Below, piece after piece: positions 28,908 to 37,059 of a stretch of DNA of 61,876 bases. Under the pieces are notes generated by a model. That model did not search any database, had not been told where the DNA came from, and saw only the letters and a list, made by a program, of their open reading frames with translations. The position numbers and the translations under genes are program-made. Source of the stretch: Planctomycetes bacterium GWF2_41_51. Its GTDB lineage: Bacteria; Planctomycetota; Phycisphaerae; Sedimentisphaerales; UBA12454. Each line of letters begins with the position of its first letter. Within the stretch, counting starts at the first letter, position 1. The stretch covers positions 1 through 61,876 of the forward strand of contig MHXZ01000021.1 of assembly GCA_001825665.1 (NCBI GenBank). The letters are read 5' to 3'.

Positions 28908-30668
28908 ATGAAAAAATCAAATTTAACTATCACGATTCTGTTGTGCTTCGCTTCCTTTGGCTGCTGTAACGATTCAAATTCGGCAACGAAGCAGCTTTAT
29001 AAATTGTTTGATGAACAGCTTGAATTCAGCTTGCGCGAAAATCCGGTGTTTGCGACTTCTTATGGTGATCACAGGTTCGACGACAAATTGGCGCAAGTTT
29101 CTCTCGAAGATGTGGAACGGAGAAACAAACAGGCAGAGATATTTCTGGCTGCCTTGAAATCAATCGACCGGCGTCAATTATCGCAGAAAGATAAATTGAA
29201 TTATGATTTGGCTAAAAGACTACTCGAAGAAGGTATAAAATGGTTCGAGCTGCAATCCTATCTTATGCCGATCGATCAGATGGGTGGGTTTTATACTGGG
29301 TTTGCAAGATTGTCGGAGAACCTCAGTTTCAAAACAGTTCAGCATTACGAAAATTATATAAAACGTCTGAACGCCTTTAAATCCTATACAGAGCAGCATT
29401 TGGGCATCATGCGCATCGGCATAAAAGAAGAAATGGTTCCGCCAAAAGTAATTTTGCGCCAAATACCGCAAAGCATCGAATCTTTGATTGCACAGGATAT
29501 AAATGAAAGCGTGCTTTATGAGCCATTTAAAAATTTTCCTCCAGCTTTCAACCAATCGCAGGTTGAGCAGCTCCATTCAAAGGGCAAGCAGGCGATTCAG
29601 GAGGTTGTAAGACCTGCTTATAAGAAGATTTTGGAATTTGTTACGGATGAATATATTCACGCAGGCAGAGATGAGATTTCTATTTACGGGCTGCCAAATG
29701 GGGGGGAATATTACCGGCAGTCAATTCGGGATTATACAACGCTGGAACTTTCACCTGAAACAATTCACGAAATTGGAAAATCTGAAGTTGCGCGAATTAA
29801 AAAAGAAATGATGGAACTGATTGAAAGGACAGATTTTAAAGGAAATTTCAAGGAGTTTAAAAACTATATTCAAACCAATAAAAGATTTCGTGCTGATAGT
29901 GCAGAGGAAATGCTTATGCAGGTTGCGTGGATAATGAAAAAAACTGATGGGGAATTGCCTAAGTTTTTCAAAGTGCTGCCGCGAATGCCAGTTGGCATTA
30001 AAAAAGTCCCATCATATACAGAAGCAACATCGCCGATAGCATATTATTCAAGCCCTTCTTTAGATAAAACAAGAGCCGGTTTTTATTATGTCAATACGTA
30101 TGATGTGATAAATAAGTCTTTATATAATTTAACTGCCACAACTCTTCACGAAACTAATCCCGGCCATCATCTTCAAATTGCACTTGCGCATGAGATAAAT
30201 GATGTGCCATTATTCAGGAGAATGGCAGGTTTTACTGCTTATACCGAAGGATGGGCTTTATATGCAGAACAGGTTGGAGAGGAAATGGGCATATACGAAG
30301 ATGAATACAGCAGATTTGGTAAGTTAGATAATGATATGTGGCGTGCTTGCCGATTGGTCGTGGATACCGGCATACATCATTTTGGCTGGCCGCGTCAAAA
30401 AGCGATAGATTATATGCTCGAGAACACATCGCTGGATAAAGATAATGTGATTGTCGAGGTAAATCGCTATATCGCTTGGCCGGGCCAGGCTTTAAGCTAT
30501 AAAATCGGAGAACTGAAAATATTAGAACTACGAAAAAAGGCAGAAAAACAGCTCGTCGGCAAATTTGATATTCGAGAATTCCACAATGTTATTTTGCGCC
30601 AAGGCGCCCTGCCGCTTGATATTCTCCAGCAAAAAGTTGAGCAGTGGCTTTCAAGCGTTCAAAATTGA
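28908..30668 (+). CDS. DUF885 lipoprotein (putative zinc peptidase)
   Basis: This 586 aa lipoprotein has a signal ending in a Cys (LLCFASFGCC). The DUF885 family is thought to be metallopeptidase-like. The zinc motif HETNPGHHLQ is visible near residue 410, followed by TEGWALYAEQVG, which supplies the third ligand Glu, and by AWPGQALSYKIG. The start is ATG 28908 with GGAGAA upstream. Its 3' end overlaps the convergent rhombosortase gene by 80 bp. Confidence 0.85.
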   Translation: MKKSNLTITILLCFASFGCCNDSNSATKQLYKLFDEQLEFSLRENPVFATSYGDHRFDDKLAQVSLEDVERRNKQAEIFLAALKSIDRRQLSQKDKLNYDLAKRLLEEGIKWFELQSYLMPIDQMGGFYTGFARLSENLSFKTVQHYENYIKRLNAFKSYTEQHLGIMRIGIKEEMVPPKVILRQIPQSIESLIAQDINESVLYEPFKNFPPAFNQSQVEQLHSKGKQAIQEVVRPAYKKILEFVTDEYIHAGRDEISIYGLPNGGEYYRQSIRDYTTLELSPETIHEIGKSEVARIKKEMMELIERTDFKGNFKEFKNYIQTNKRFRADSAEEMLMQVAWIMKKTDGELPKFFKVLPRMPVGIKKVPSYTEATSPIAYYSSPSLDKTRAGFYYVNTYDVINKSLYNLTATTLHETNPGHHLQIALAHEINDVPLFRRMAGFTAYTEGWALYAEQVGEEMGIYEDEYSRFGKLDNDMWRACRLVVDTGIHHFGWPRQKAIDYMLENTSLDKDNVIVEVNRYIAWPGQALSYKIGELKILELRKKAEKQLVGKFDIREFHNVILRQGALPLDILQQKVEQWLSSVQN

Positions 30669-31224
30669 AAATAATAAATATTAAGCTGCCGCCGATTAAA
30701 CCACCTGCGTGAGCAACAGCGATTGGTGAGCCGATTAAGCCGCTATGCATAAAATCGAAGAACATCTTTCCTGTTGCAGCTTCCAGGCTGCATTTGGCTG
30801 CAAGTAATAACAACAAAATAATTCCTGTCATACGATTTGTTTTTTCGGCAGAAGTGCAGAATATCATTTCCATTGCACATATACACATCAAGCCGTGACC
30901 GATGCCGGAAAGGCCGCAATAACCAACTGAATTTATTTTCGGCAGAACAATAACTGCCGCAAGCAAACTAGAAAGACCGCACACGACAACATATACCGTT
31001 CTCCTGAACCGGCTCGGCTCGGCAATCTGTGAATAAAGTACAAGAAAAGCTGATGCGTCCAACACCAGATGATACCAACTTACATGTATGAAAGGATGAG
31101 TTATTATCTGCAGCCAGTTTGAGGTCGACGTAAATATCAATTCTTCAAACAAGCCGCCGAAAGCTAAAGGTATGTTCAAAAGAACAATCGCTGCTGCATA
31201 GACATATATTTCCCATCTTTTCAT
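30589..31224 (-). CDS. Rhombosortase-type rhomboid intramembrane protease
   Basis: This polytopic protein of about 211 aa has roughly six membrane segments. It carries the rhomboid/rhombosortase marks: HPFIHVSWYHLVLDASAFLVL near residue 45, the catalytic-serine motif GLSGIGHGL near 105 and the histidine motif AVAHAGGLIGG near 170. Rhombosortases cleave proteins bearing a short glycine-rich, hydrophobic, basic C-terminal tail. Such a protein is encoded immediately upstream (31287-33305), 62 bp away. AAAGGAG lies six bases before ATG 31224, which decides the start. Confidence 0.75.
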   Translation of the reverse strand: MKRWEIYVYAAAIVLLNIPLAFGGLFEELIFTSTSNWLQIITHPFIHVSWYHLVLDASAFLVLYSQIAEPSRFRRTVYVVVCGLSSLLAAVIVLPKINSVGYCGLSGIGHGLMCICAMEMIFCTSAEKTNRMTGIILLLLLAAKCSLEAATGKMFFDFMHSGLIGSPIAVAHAGGLIGGSLIFIIFNFERLKATAQLFAGEYQAAGRLGAK

Positions 31225-31286
31225 TTTATACTCCTTTCGAAGCCGCCGACGCATACATACGCCGACGGCTTCGGTTAATTGAATAA

Positions 31287-33305
31287 TTATTTCTGTTGTC
31301 TTCTGCGTTTGAGATATAACGTCAATGCCAGGAAAACAGGACCGACTGGACCGGTTCCGACATTCGGAGAAGGAAGACCTTTGAATGCGCCCGTTTGACC
31401 ATTTTGATTATCTACTCTGTAATTTTTTACTGGGGCATTTTGGCGAGCTTGTTGCGCCTGACGCTCGGAATTAACACGGTCAGCATTTTTTCGCTGAATA
31501 CCCAATTCTTCCATTTCAATTTCCGCAACAACAAGCATAGATGTATAATCTGTAACCAGGGAATATTCGGTGCCCAATTCAACTATCTGTTTTCGCAAAG
31601 CTTCTGTTTCGCCATTCTCGCGAATATCCTTCATAACATCTTCAATGCCGGACAATGCCCACAGCCGTTCTATTTCAGGATTGTCAATATCAACGTCAGG
31701 CAATTGAGCGGTACAAGTCCATGACTGCGGGACGCCGGAAATCTTCGCCTTTAATTCAATCTGCACATCACCTGTCCCGTCAAATTGACCGAACATAACA
31801 AGCTGCTGCCCCTGGTAAAGATTGCCGATTTTTTTAGCCGTAAGATTTTTAACTTTCTCGCCATGGAATTCTAATTCAACATCATGCATATTTTCAAAAA
31901 GAATCTTTGCCTTTGCCTGGAGGATTCTGCCGACAATATCATCGGATGTTGATATGTTCATTGCAAAGCCGCCCGACTCTTCGGCGAGCCTGTCCATAAG
32001 AGGCTGATTTGCGCTGTTGCCGATTACGAATGTGAACAGACGGATGTCATATTTCCTGAGCAAATTAATGAATTGCTTATGTTCGGTATTTCCTACATTT
32101 GCAACTCCATCTGTAACCAGTATCACACTTGTCGTGCGGTCATCGTCAAGGCCGCCATAAGCCATTTCAAGACCAGCATAAAGATTCGTACTCCCGTCTG
32201 CATCGATTGATTTGATTGTTTCTATGATACTCTGAATATTTTCAGGTGTTGCCTGAATATATCCCCCGCTCAAATCCGAAGCATTGTGATTGAAAGTAAT
32301 TATACGGAAACGGTCATTTGGAGACATTTTGCCGATAACCTTTGATACTCCGTCAGCAAGAGAAACAATTTTTCCACCGCTCATACTGCCGGATTTATCC
32401 AGAACAAAAACCCAATCAACTCCTTCAGAAATTCTCTTGAGATCTGCCGCCGGCGTAACTACAACCATGAAAGTTCCGGTAGAATTAACATTTTCTCTGT
32501 ATGGGATGAGTTCAACTCTGGCTGGAACCTTATCATCAAGCCTGTAATAAACGATTATATCTTTATTAAGCGAATCACCTTCCGGACTTTCAATCATTAC
32601 ATGATAATTAGTATTATAATCAGGCTGATTAGCATCCTTAGCGATTTTTTCGATTACAGCTTTGTTCACATAATCAGGTACTCTGACATCCTTCACAGGA
32701 AAAGCAGATTTTAATTCAAGATCGAATTTAAATGACTCCTCTACCTGGTCATCTACCGACCAGAATGCTATGCGTTCCTCGTCAACACCGCCCTCAGCTA
32801 ATGGATAAACATATCTGCCGATGTTCAAATCTATTTCTATCGGCTGATAATACACCAACCGCACTCTTGTCTCGGCATTCGCCCTGACTGGATACACAGA
32901 AACATCGAATGTTTTATAATCATCCTTCTCAGCCAATGCTGTGTCATTACCTTTTTGGATTTGCTCTTCATGGATTTTCTTGGCTATTTCTTTTTCCAGC
33001 ACTTCACCAACAATTTCATTGCCGTTGATCCATAAGCTTAATTCAGAAAGACTTGCCTGTTTTGGAACGGGAAAAGAATAAATTGCCCGCAGGTCCGATG
33101 TTCCATAATTAAAAAACACCTGGTCAACTTCAGTCCTTGCAAAACCGTTGTTGATAGTCACATTAACGGTATGAGATTTTATTTTGACATCGTTTTTGTC
33201 GCCGCCTTCAATCGGTTTTAACAGACCGGCCGCAAACGATGCTGCTGAAATCACAAACAGCACCAACATAACCCCAGCTACTCTTGTTTCATTTTTTCTC
33301 AACAT
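31287..33305 (-). CDS. VIT/von Willebrand A domain surface protein with a C-terminal sorting tail
   Basis: This 672 aa protein has a signal peptide in the first ~30 residues. A VIT domain (about 40-170) and a vWA domain (about 290-460) follow, with an intact metal-binding MIDAS motif (VFVLDKSGSMSG; later TDGVAN). A helical region and a linker of polar residues come next. The last 27 residues form a tripartite tail: a GTGPVG glycine motif, a hydrophobic stretch PVFLALTLYL and KRRRQQK. This is the kind of signal cut by rhombosortase or archaeosortase-type enzymes. VIT-vWA proteins are known partners of dedicated sortases in other bacteria. Here the partner appears to be the adjacent rhombosortase. 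Confidence 0.85.
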   Translation of the reverse strand: MLRKNETRVAGVMLVLFVISAASFAAGLLKPIEGGDKNDVKIKSHTVNVTINNGFARTEVDQVFFNYGTSDLRAIYSFPVPKQASLSELSLWINGNEIVGEVLEKEIAKKIHEEQIQKGNDTALAEKDDYKTFDVSVYPVRANAETRVRLVYYQPIEIDLNIGRYVYPLAEGGVDEERIAFWSVDDQVEESFKFDLELKSAFPVKDVRVPDYVNKAVIEKIAKDANQPDYNTNYHVMIESPEGDSLNKDIIVYYRLDDKVPARVELIPYRENVNSTGTFMVVVTPAADLKRISEGVDWVFVLDKSGSMSGGKIVSLADGVSKVIGKMSPNDRFRIITFNHNASDLSGGYIQATPENIQSIIETIKSIDADGSTNLYAGLEMAYGGLDDDRTTSVILVTDGVANVGNTEHKQFINLLRKYDIRLFTFVIGNSANQPLMDRLAEESGGFAMNISTSDDIVGRILQAKAKILFENMHDVELEFHGEKVKNLTAKKIGNLYQGQQLVMFGQFDGTGDVQIELKAKISGVPQSWTCTAQLPDVDIDNPEIERLWALSGIEDVMKDIRENGETEALRKQIVELGTEYSLVTDYTSMLVVAEIEMEELGIQRKNADRVNSERQAQQARQNAPVKNYRVDNQNGQTGAFKGLPSPNVGTGPVGPVFLALTLYLKRRRQQK

Positions 33306-33361
33306 TTTTTTTACTCCTTAAATAAGATTAATAAATTTATGACAACATCAACTTACATAAA

Positions 33362-33376
33362 GCAATGGCCGTGCCA
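33362..33376 (-). promoter_or_regulatory. Sigma-54 promoter of the VIT-vWA/rhombosortase operon
   Basis: On the minus strand TGGCACG (33376-33370) is followed after four bases by TTGCT, giving the exact GG-N10-GC spacing of sigma-54 (-24/-12) promoters and an almost perfect consensus. The start would be near 33350, about 45 bases before the ATG. A divergent sigma-54 activator gene starts 120 bp away. Dyads CATAAG/CTTATG (33391-33419) and CATAT/ATATG (33421-33446) lie upstream as possible activator sites. Confidence 0.8.
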
Positions 33377-33461
33377 AACGAAACACTTTCCATAAGCAAT
33401 TATATTCAAAATACTTATGACATATAGAAACAATGATCCTGATATGAACAAAACAATATTA

Positions 33462-33498
33462 TTGACAAATTATGCACATTGATATACATTATATGTAT
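33462..33498 (+). promoter_or_regulatory. Candidate promoter and palindrome at the activator start
   Basis: TTGACA (33462-33467), 17 bp and TACATT (33485-33490) would place the start of transcription close to the ATG at 33497. A perfect palindrome ATACAT-TAT-ATGTAT (33484-33498) covers the -10 region and the first base of the gene. It could be an autoregulatory site. No Shine-Dalgarno sequence precedes the ATG, consistent with a leaderless message. Confidence 0.4.
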
Positions 33499-34984
33499 GG
33501 CAACACTAAAACTCATACCATCCGACAGGGCATTTTTCTTGCTCGTTTCAAACGCAGTATTTGCAAATCCTTTCAGCTTAAAACGAGAAGAAATTGACAA
33601 AAAAATAGCCGCAAGTTCAGAGAATCAGTCGTTTAAAGAACTTATTGCCCAGGCTTCGGCACAAATCAGTAAAAGATTGCAGCAGCTTGACATCAATGGA
33701 ACGATTAAAATTAATGATTTTAGAGAATCAGACCGTTACATTATGCGAAACGTATTTCTTTTCGATGTTTTCCATAAATTTAAAAACAGGTTCGATGATA
33801 TTATTTTAAAACAAATCGCCGCTGGAAATGAACCTATTCAGGTACCGTTTGCAAAAGAAGCCCTGACTCTTCTTACCAAACGTGGTTTAGACTCTTCTGC
33901 TGCCAATGAATGCTTCTCCCTGTTTTATCAAATTCGTCGTGCTTTTCATTTTATCGAAAGAGGTCTTATAGGCCAGAGCAACTCCATGAGACAGCTTCGA
34001 ATGAATCTGTGGAATAATATTTTCACACACGATATCGGCTATTATGAACGATATATCATTGATAAGATGGAAGACTTTTCTACCCTGCTGCTTGGCCCTA
34101 CAGGCTGCGGCAAAGGCGCAGCAGCGGCGGCAATAGGGAGAAGCGGGTTTATTCATTTTGATGAAAAGAAGAATGTATTCGCCGAAAGCTTCACTAAATC
34201 TTTTGTGCCAATCAATTTATCGCAATATCCAGAAAGCCTGATTGAATCAGAATTATTCGGACATTCCAAAGGTGCATTTACAGGTGCTACAACCGCACAT
34301 AACGGGCTTTTTGCTTTGTGCGGAAGATACGGCTCAGTATTCCTCGATGAAATCGGCGATATTAATATACAGATGCAAATCAAACTCTTGAAAATACTGG
34401 AGGAACGCATTTTCAGCCCGGTCGGCAGTCATGAAAAAATAAAATTTCAGGGCAGAGTAATCGCAGCAACTAACAAATCAATAGCCAATTTGCGAAAACA
34501 GAATAAATTTCGAGATGACTTCTACTACAGATTGTGTTCAGACTGCATCACAGTGCCCTCGCTCCAACAGCGAATACAGGAAAACCCACAGGAAATTGAC
34601 GAGCTGATTACATATACAATTGAACGTATCACAGGACATAAAGCTGATGAATTGGCGCAAGCAGTCAAAGAAGTCATAGATAAAAATCTTCCCAAAGATT
34701 ACAGTTGGCCCGGAAATGTAAGAGAATTGGCGCAATGTATAAGAAGAGTTATCATAAAACGTCATTATGCCGGCGACATAATATCAAAACCTGATGATGC
34801 AAAATCAAAACTTTTTTTGGATATCGAAGAAGGACAAATCAGCGCTGAAAATTTATTGGCAAACTATTGTGCTTTAATTTATGAGAAATACAGTACTTAT
34901 GAAGATGTGGCTAAAATAACAAAGTTAGACAGAAGAACTGTTAAAAAGTATATTCAAAAATACAACCAAGAGAATACCGGCTGA
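33497..34984 (+). CDS. Sigma-54-dependent transcriptional activator with a novel sensory domain
   Basis: This 495 aa protein is a bacterial enhancer-binding protein. The AAA+ domain (about residues 175-410) has the Walker A LLLGPTGCGKG, the sigma-54 contact loop GAFTGAT, Walker B GSVFLDEIGD and the arginine-finger region FRDDFYYRL. A C-terminal helix-turn-helix reads YEDVAKITKLDRRTVKKYI. The first 170 residues are helical and match no receiver, GAF or PAS domain I know, so the signal is unknown. The gene is divergent from a strong sigma-54 promoter and is the likely activator of the VIT-vWA/rhombosortase operon. Confidence 0.88.
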   Translation: MATLKLIPSDRAFFLLVSNAVFANPFSLKREEIDKKIAASSENQSFKELIAQASAQISKRLQQLDINGTIKINDFRESDRYIMRNVFLFDVFHKFKNRFDDIILKQIAAGNEPIQVPFAKEALTLLTKRGLDSSAANECFSLFYQIRRAFHFIERGLIGQSNSMRQLRMNLWNNIFTHDIGYYERYIIDKMEDFSTLLLGPTGCGKGAAAAAIGRSGFIHFDEKKNVFAESFTKSFVPINLSQYPESLIESELFGHSKGAFTGATTAHNGLFALCGRYGSVFLDEIGDINIQMQIKLLKILEERIFSPVGSHEKIKFQGRVIAATNKSIANLRKQNKFRDDFYYRLCSDCITVPSLQQRIQENPQEIDELITYTIERITGHKADELAQAVKEVIDKNLPKDYSWPGNVRELAQCIRRVIIKRHYAGDIISKPDDAKSKLFLDIEEGQISAENLLANYCALIYEKYSTYEDVAKITKLDRRTVKKYIQKYNQENTG

Positions 34985-34993
34985 TTTTTCGAT

Positions 34994-36856
34994 TTATTCA
35001 ACTGTAACGCTTTTTGCGAGATTTCTTGGTTTATCGACATCGTGGCCGCGAAGAACTGCCGCGTGATAAGCCAGAATCTGTAACGGCACAACCGTAACCA
35101 TTGGTTGAAGCTCTTCAGGAACTTCAGGAACGGGAATCAGAAAATCTGCGTATTGTTTGATATTTTCATCGCCCTGATTTGCTACGACGATTGTTCTGCC
35201 GCCTCGGGCACGAACTTCTTCTATGTTGCCGATAATTTTTTCATACTGCGAACATCTGGTGGCAATGAAAACAGCGGGCATACCGTTGTTAATGAGAGCG
35301 ATGGGGCCGTGCTTCATTTCGGCAGCGGGGAGGCCTTCGGCGTGAATATAACTGATTTCTTTTAATTTTAGCGCACCTTCCAACGCTACCGGATAATTAA
35401 ATCCACGGCCTAAAAACAGCCAATTTTCCCTCTCACATGTCGCTTCGGCAATCTTTTTTATATCTTCTGATAAAGCAAGGACTTGCTCAATTTTTGAAGG
35501 TATTTTCGAAAGCTCATCAATATAGAATTTAGCCTGTTCGCTGCCTAAATGACGGCGTCTGCCCAATTCTATTGCAAGCATAGCAAGCACAGCTACTTGC
35601 GCAGTGAATGCCTTTGTGCTGGCAACGCCAATTTCCGGCCCGACTCTCAAATAAACTCCCGTATCGGTAGTCCTTGCTATTGTCGAACCTACGACATTTA
35701 CAATTCCTAAAGTAAGTGCGCCGCGTTCCTTAGCCTGCTCAACTGCGGCAAGAGTATCGGCGGTTTCGCCGGACTGGCTAATCGCGATTATTATCGTATT
35801 GTCTTCGATAATCGGATTGCGATACCTAAATTCACTGGCATACTGGGTTTCCGTGTTGATTCGCGCTAACTGCTCAATCAAAAATTCGCCAATCAAACCG
35901 GCGTGCCAGGCAGTTCCGCAAGCGTTGATTATAATTCTTTTGGCTCTGGTAATCTCCCGCCAGTAATTGCTTATGCCGCCAAGGATTATACGATTATCCC
36001 GCATATCCAGACGGCCGCCAAGGCACGTTGTTAAGGCTTTTGGCTGCTCGCAAATTTCCTTGAGCATAAAATGGCCGAAACCATCCAGCTCAATCGCATC
36101 GAGCGAAAACTCAAGCTGCTTCATTTCCTTGTGTATTTCAATGTTATCTATCGTCTTGGTGCTAAAGCCTTTGGGCGTAATCGTAACCATTTCATTGTCA
36201 GATAAATATATAACCTGTGTTGTATGCTGGACAATCGCGGCGGCATCGGAAGCAATTATATATTCGTTTTTGCCGAGGCCTAAAATTAACGGACTGCCCT
36301 TCTTTGCGCCAATGAGCATATCAGGAAAATCGGTGCAAACTAGTGCCAAGCCATAAGTTCCAACAAGCTCATTCAAAGCGTGCTGAACGGCCCATTCGAA
36401 ACGATTAAGATTTTCGTGCGGGCAATCCTTACCATCGGGATTCGAATATAAATAGCCGATTAAATTTGCTATAACTTCTGTATCTGTCTGACTTTGGAAT
36501 GTGCAGCCTTTGCCGATCAAAAAGGTTTTTAAGGCTGTGTAATTTTCAATAATACCGTTGTGAGCTAAAGCGATTTTTCCGGTGTAATCCAGGTGCGGGT
36601 GAGCATTTATTGTATTCGGCTCGCCATGGGTAGCCCAGCGAGTGTGGCCTATCCCAAGTATTTCCACCGGGTTAGGCTTGGCGAGCATTGATTCGAGAAC
36701 GCTGATCCGGCCGCTTGATTTGGTAATATTTAAAGTATGGTCATTGATTAAGCCGACACCGGCAGAGTCGTAACCCCTGTACTCTAAACGCTTTAGGCCT
36801 TCAATCAAAATCGGCTGGGCCGGCTGATTACCCAGATAAGCAACTATACCGCACAT
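34994..36856 (-). CDS. glmS: Glutamine-fructose-6-phosphate aminotransferase (isomerising)
   Basis: This 620 aa enzyme makes glucosamine-6-phosphate, the first step to amino-sugar precursors of the envelope. It starts at ATG 36856 with GAGGT upstream, which places the catalytic Cys at position 2 (MCGIVAYLG). The open frame continues upstream but would run towards tRNA-Pro, so that extension is not used. Two SIS domains are visible (about 300-430 and 470-600; ISQSGETADTLA, STKAFTAQVAV). The C-terminus is DKPRNLAKSVTVE as in the family. No glmS ribozyme is apparent upstream. Confidence 0.95.
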   Translation of the reverse strand: MCGIVAYLGNQPAQPILIEGLKRLEYRGYDSAGVGLINDHTLNITKSSGRISVLESMLAKPNPVEILGIGHTRWATHGEPNTINAHPHLDYTGKIALAHNGIIENYTALKTFLIGKGCTFQSQTDTEVIANLIGYLYSNPDGKDCPHENLNRFEWAVQHALNELVGTYGLALVCTDFPDMLIGAKKGSPLILGLGKNEYIIASDAAAIVQHTTQVIYLSDNEMVTITPKGFSTKTIDNIEIHKEMKQLEFSLDAIELDGFGHFMLKEICEQPKALTTCLGGRLDMRDNRIILGGISNYWREITRAKRIIINACGTAWHAGLIGEFLIEQLARINTETQYASEFRYRNPIIEDNTIIIAISQSGETADTLAAVEQAKERGALTLGIVNVVGSTIARTTDTGVYLRVGPEIGVASTKAFTAQVAVLAMLAIELGRRRHLGSEQAKFYIDELSKIPSKIEQVLALSEDIKKIAEATCERENWLFLGRGFNYPVALEGALKLKEISYIHAEGLPAAEMKHGPIALINNGMPAVFIATRCSQYEKIIGNIEEVRARGGRTIVVANQGDENIKQYADFLIPVPEVPEELQPMVTVVPLQILAYHAAVLRGHDVDKPRNLAKSVTVE

Positions 36857-36984
36857 AGTTTTTACCTCAAAAGATATAAGATTTTTACGAAGTAAGCCAT
36901 TATATCGGCTAAAATCAAAATGTAAATAATCAAAGTCTCTATTGCAAAGATGGCGTAAGTATAGTAAAATCCTAAACATAATTA

Positions 36985-37059
36985 CGGGGTGTAGCTCAGC
37001 TTGGCTAGAGCGTCTGGTTTGGGACCAGAAGGCCGTAGGTTCGAATCCTATCACCCCGA
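36985..37059 (+). tRNA. tRNA-Pro (TGG), integration site of the genomic island
   Basis: The acceptor CGGGGTG/CACCCCG is perfect. The anticodon loop TTTGGGA within TCTGG/CCAGA reads TGG. The T arm contains TTCGAAT and the discriminator is A. The last 22 bases are repeated at 49915-49936, so integration of the island kept the tRNA intact. The integrase gene ends inside this tRNA on the other strand. Confidence 0.95.

Noticed and set aside
36857-36984. glmS ribozyme
   Set aside because: The spacer between glmS and tRNA-Pro is short and shows no ribozyme core.
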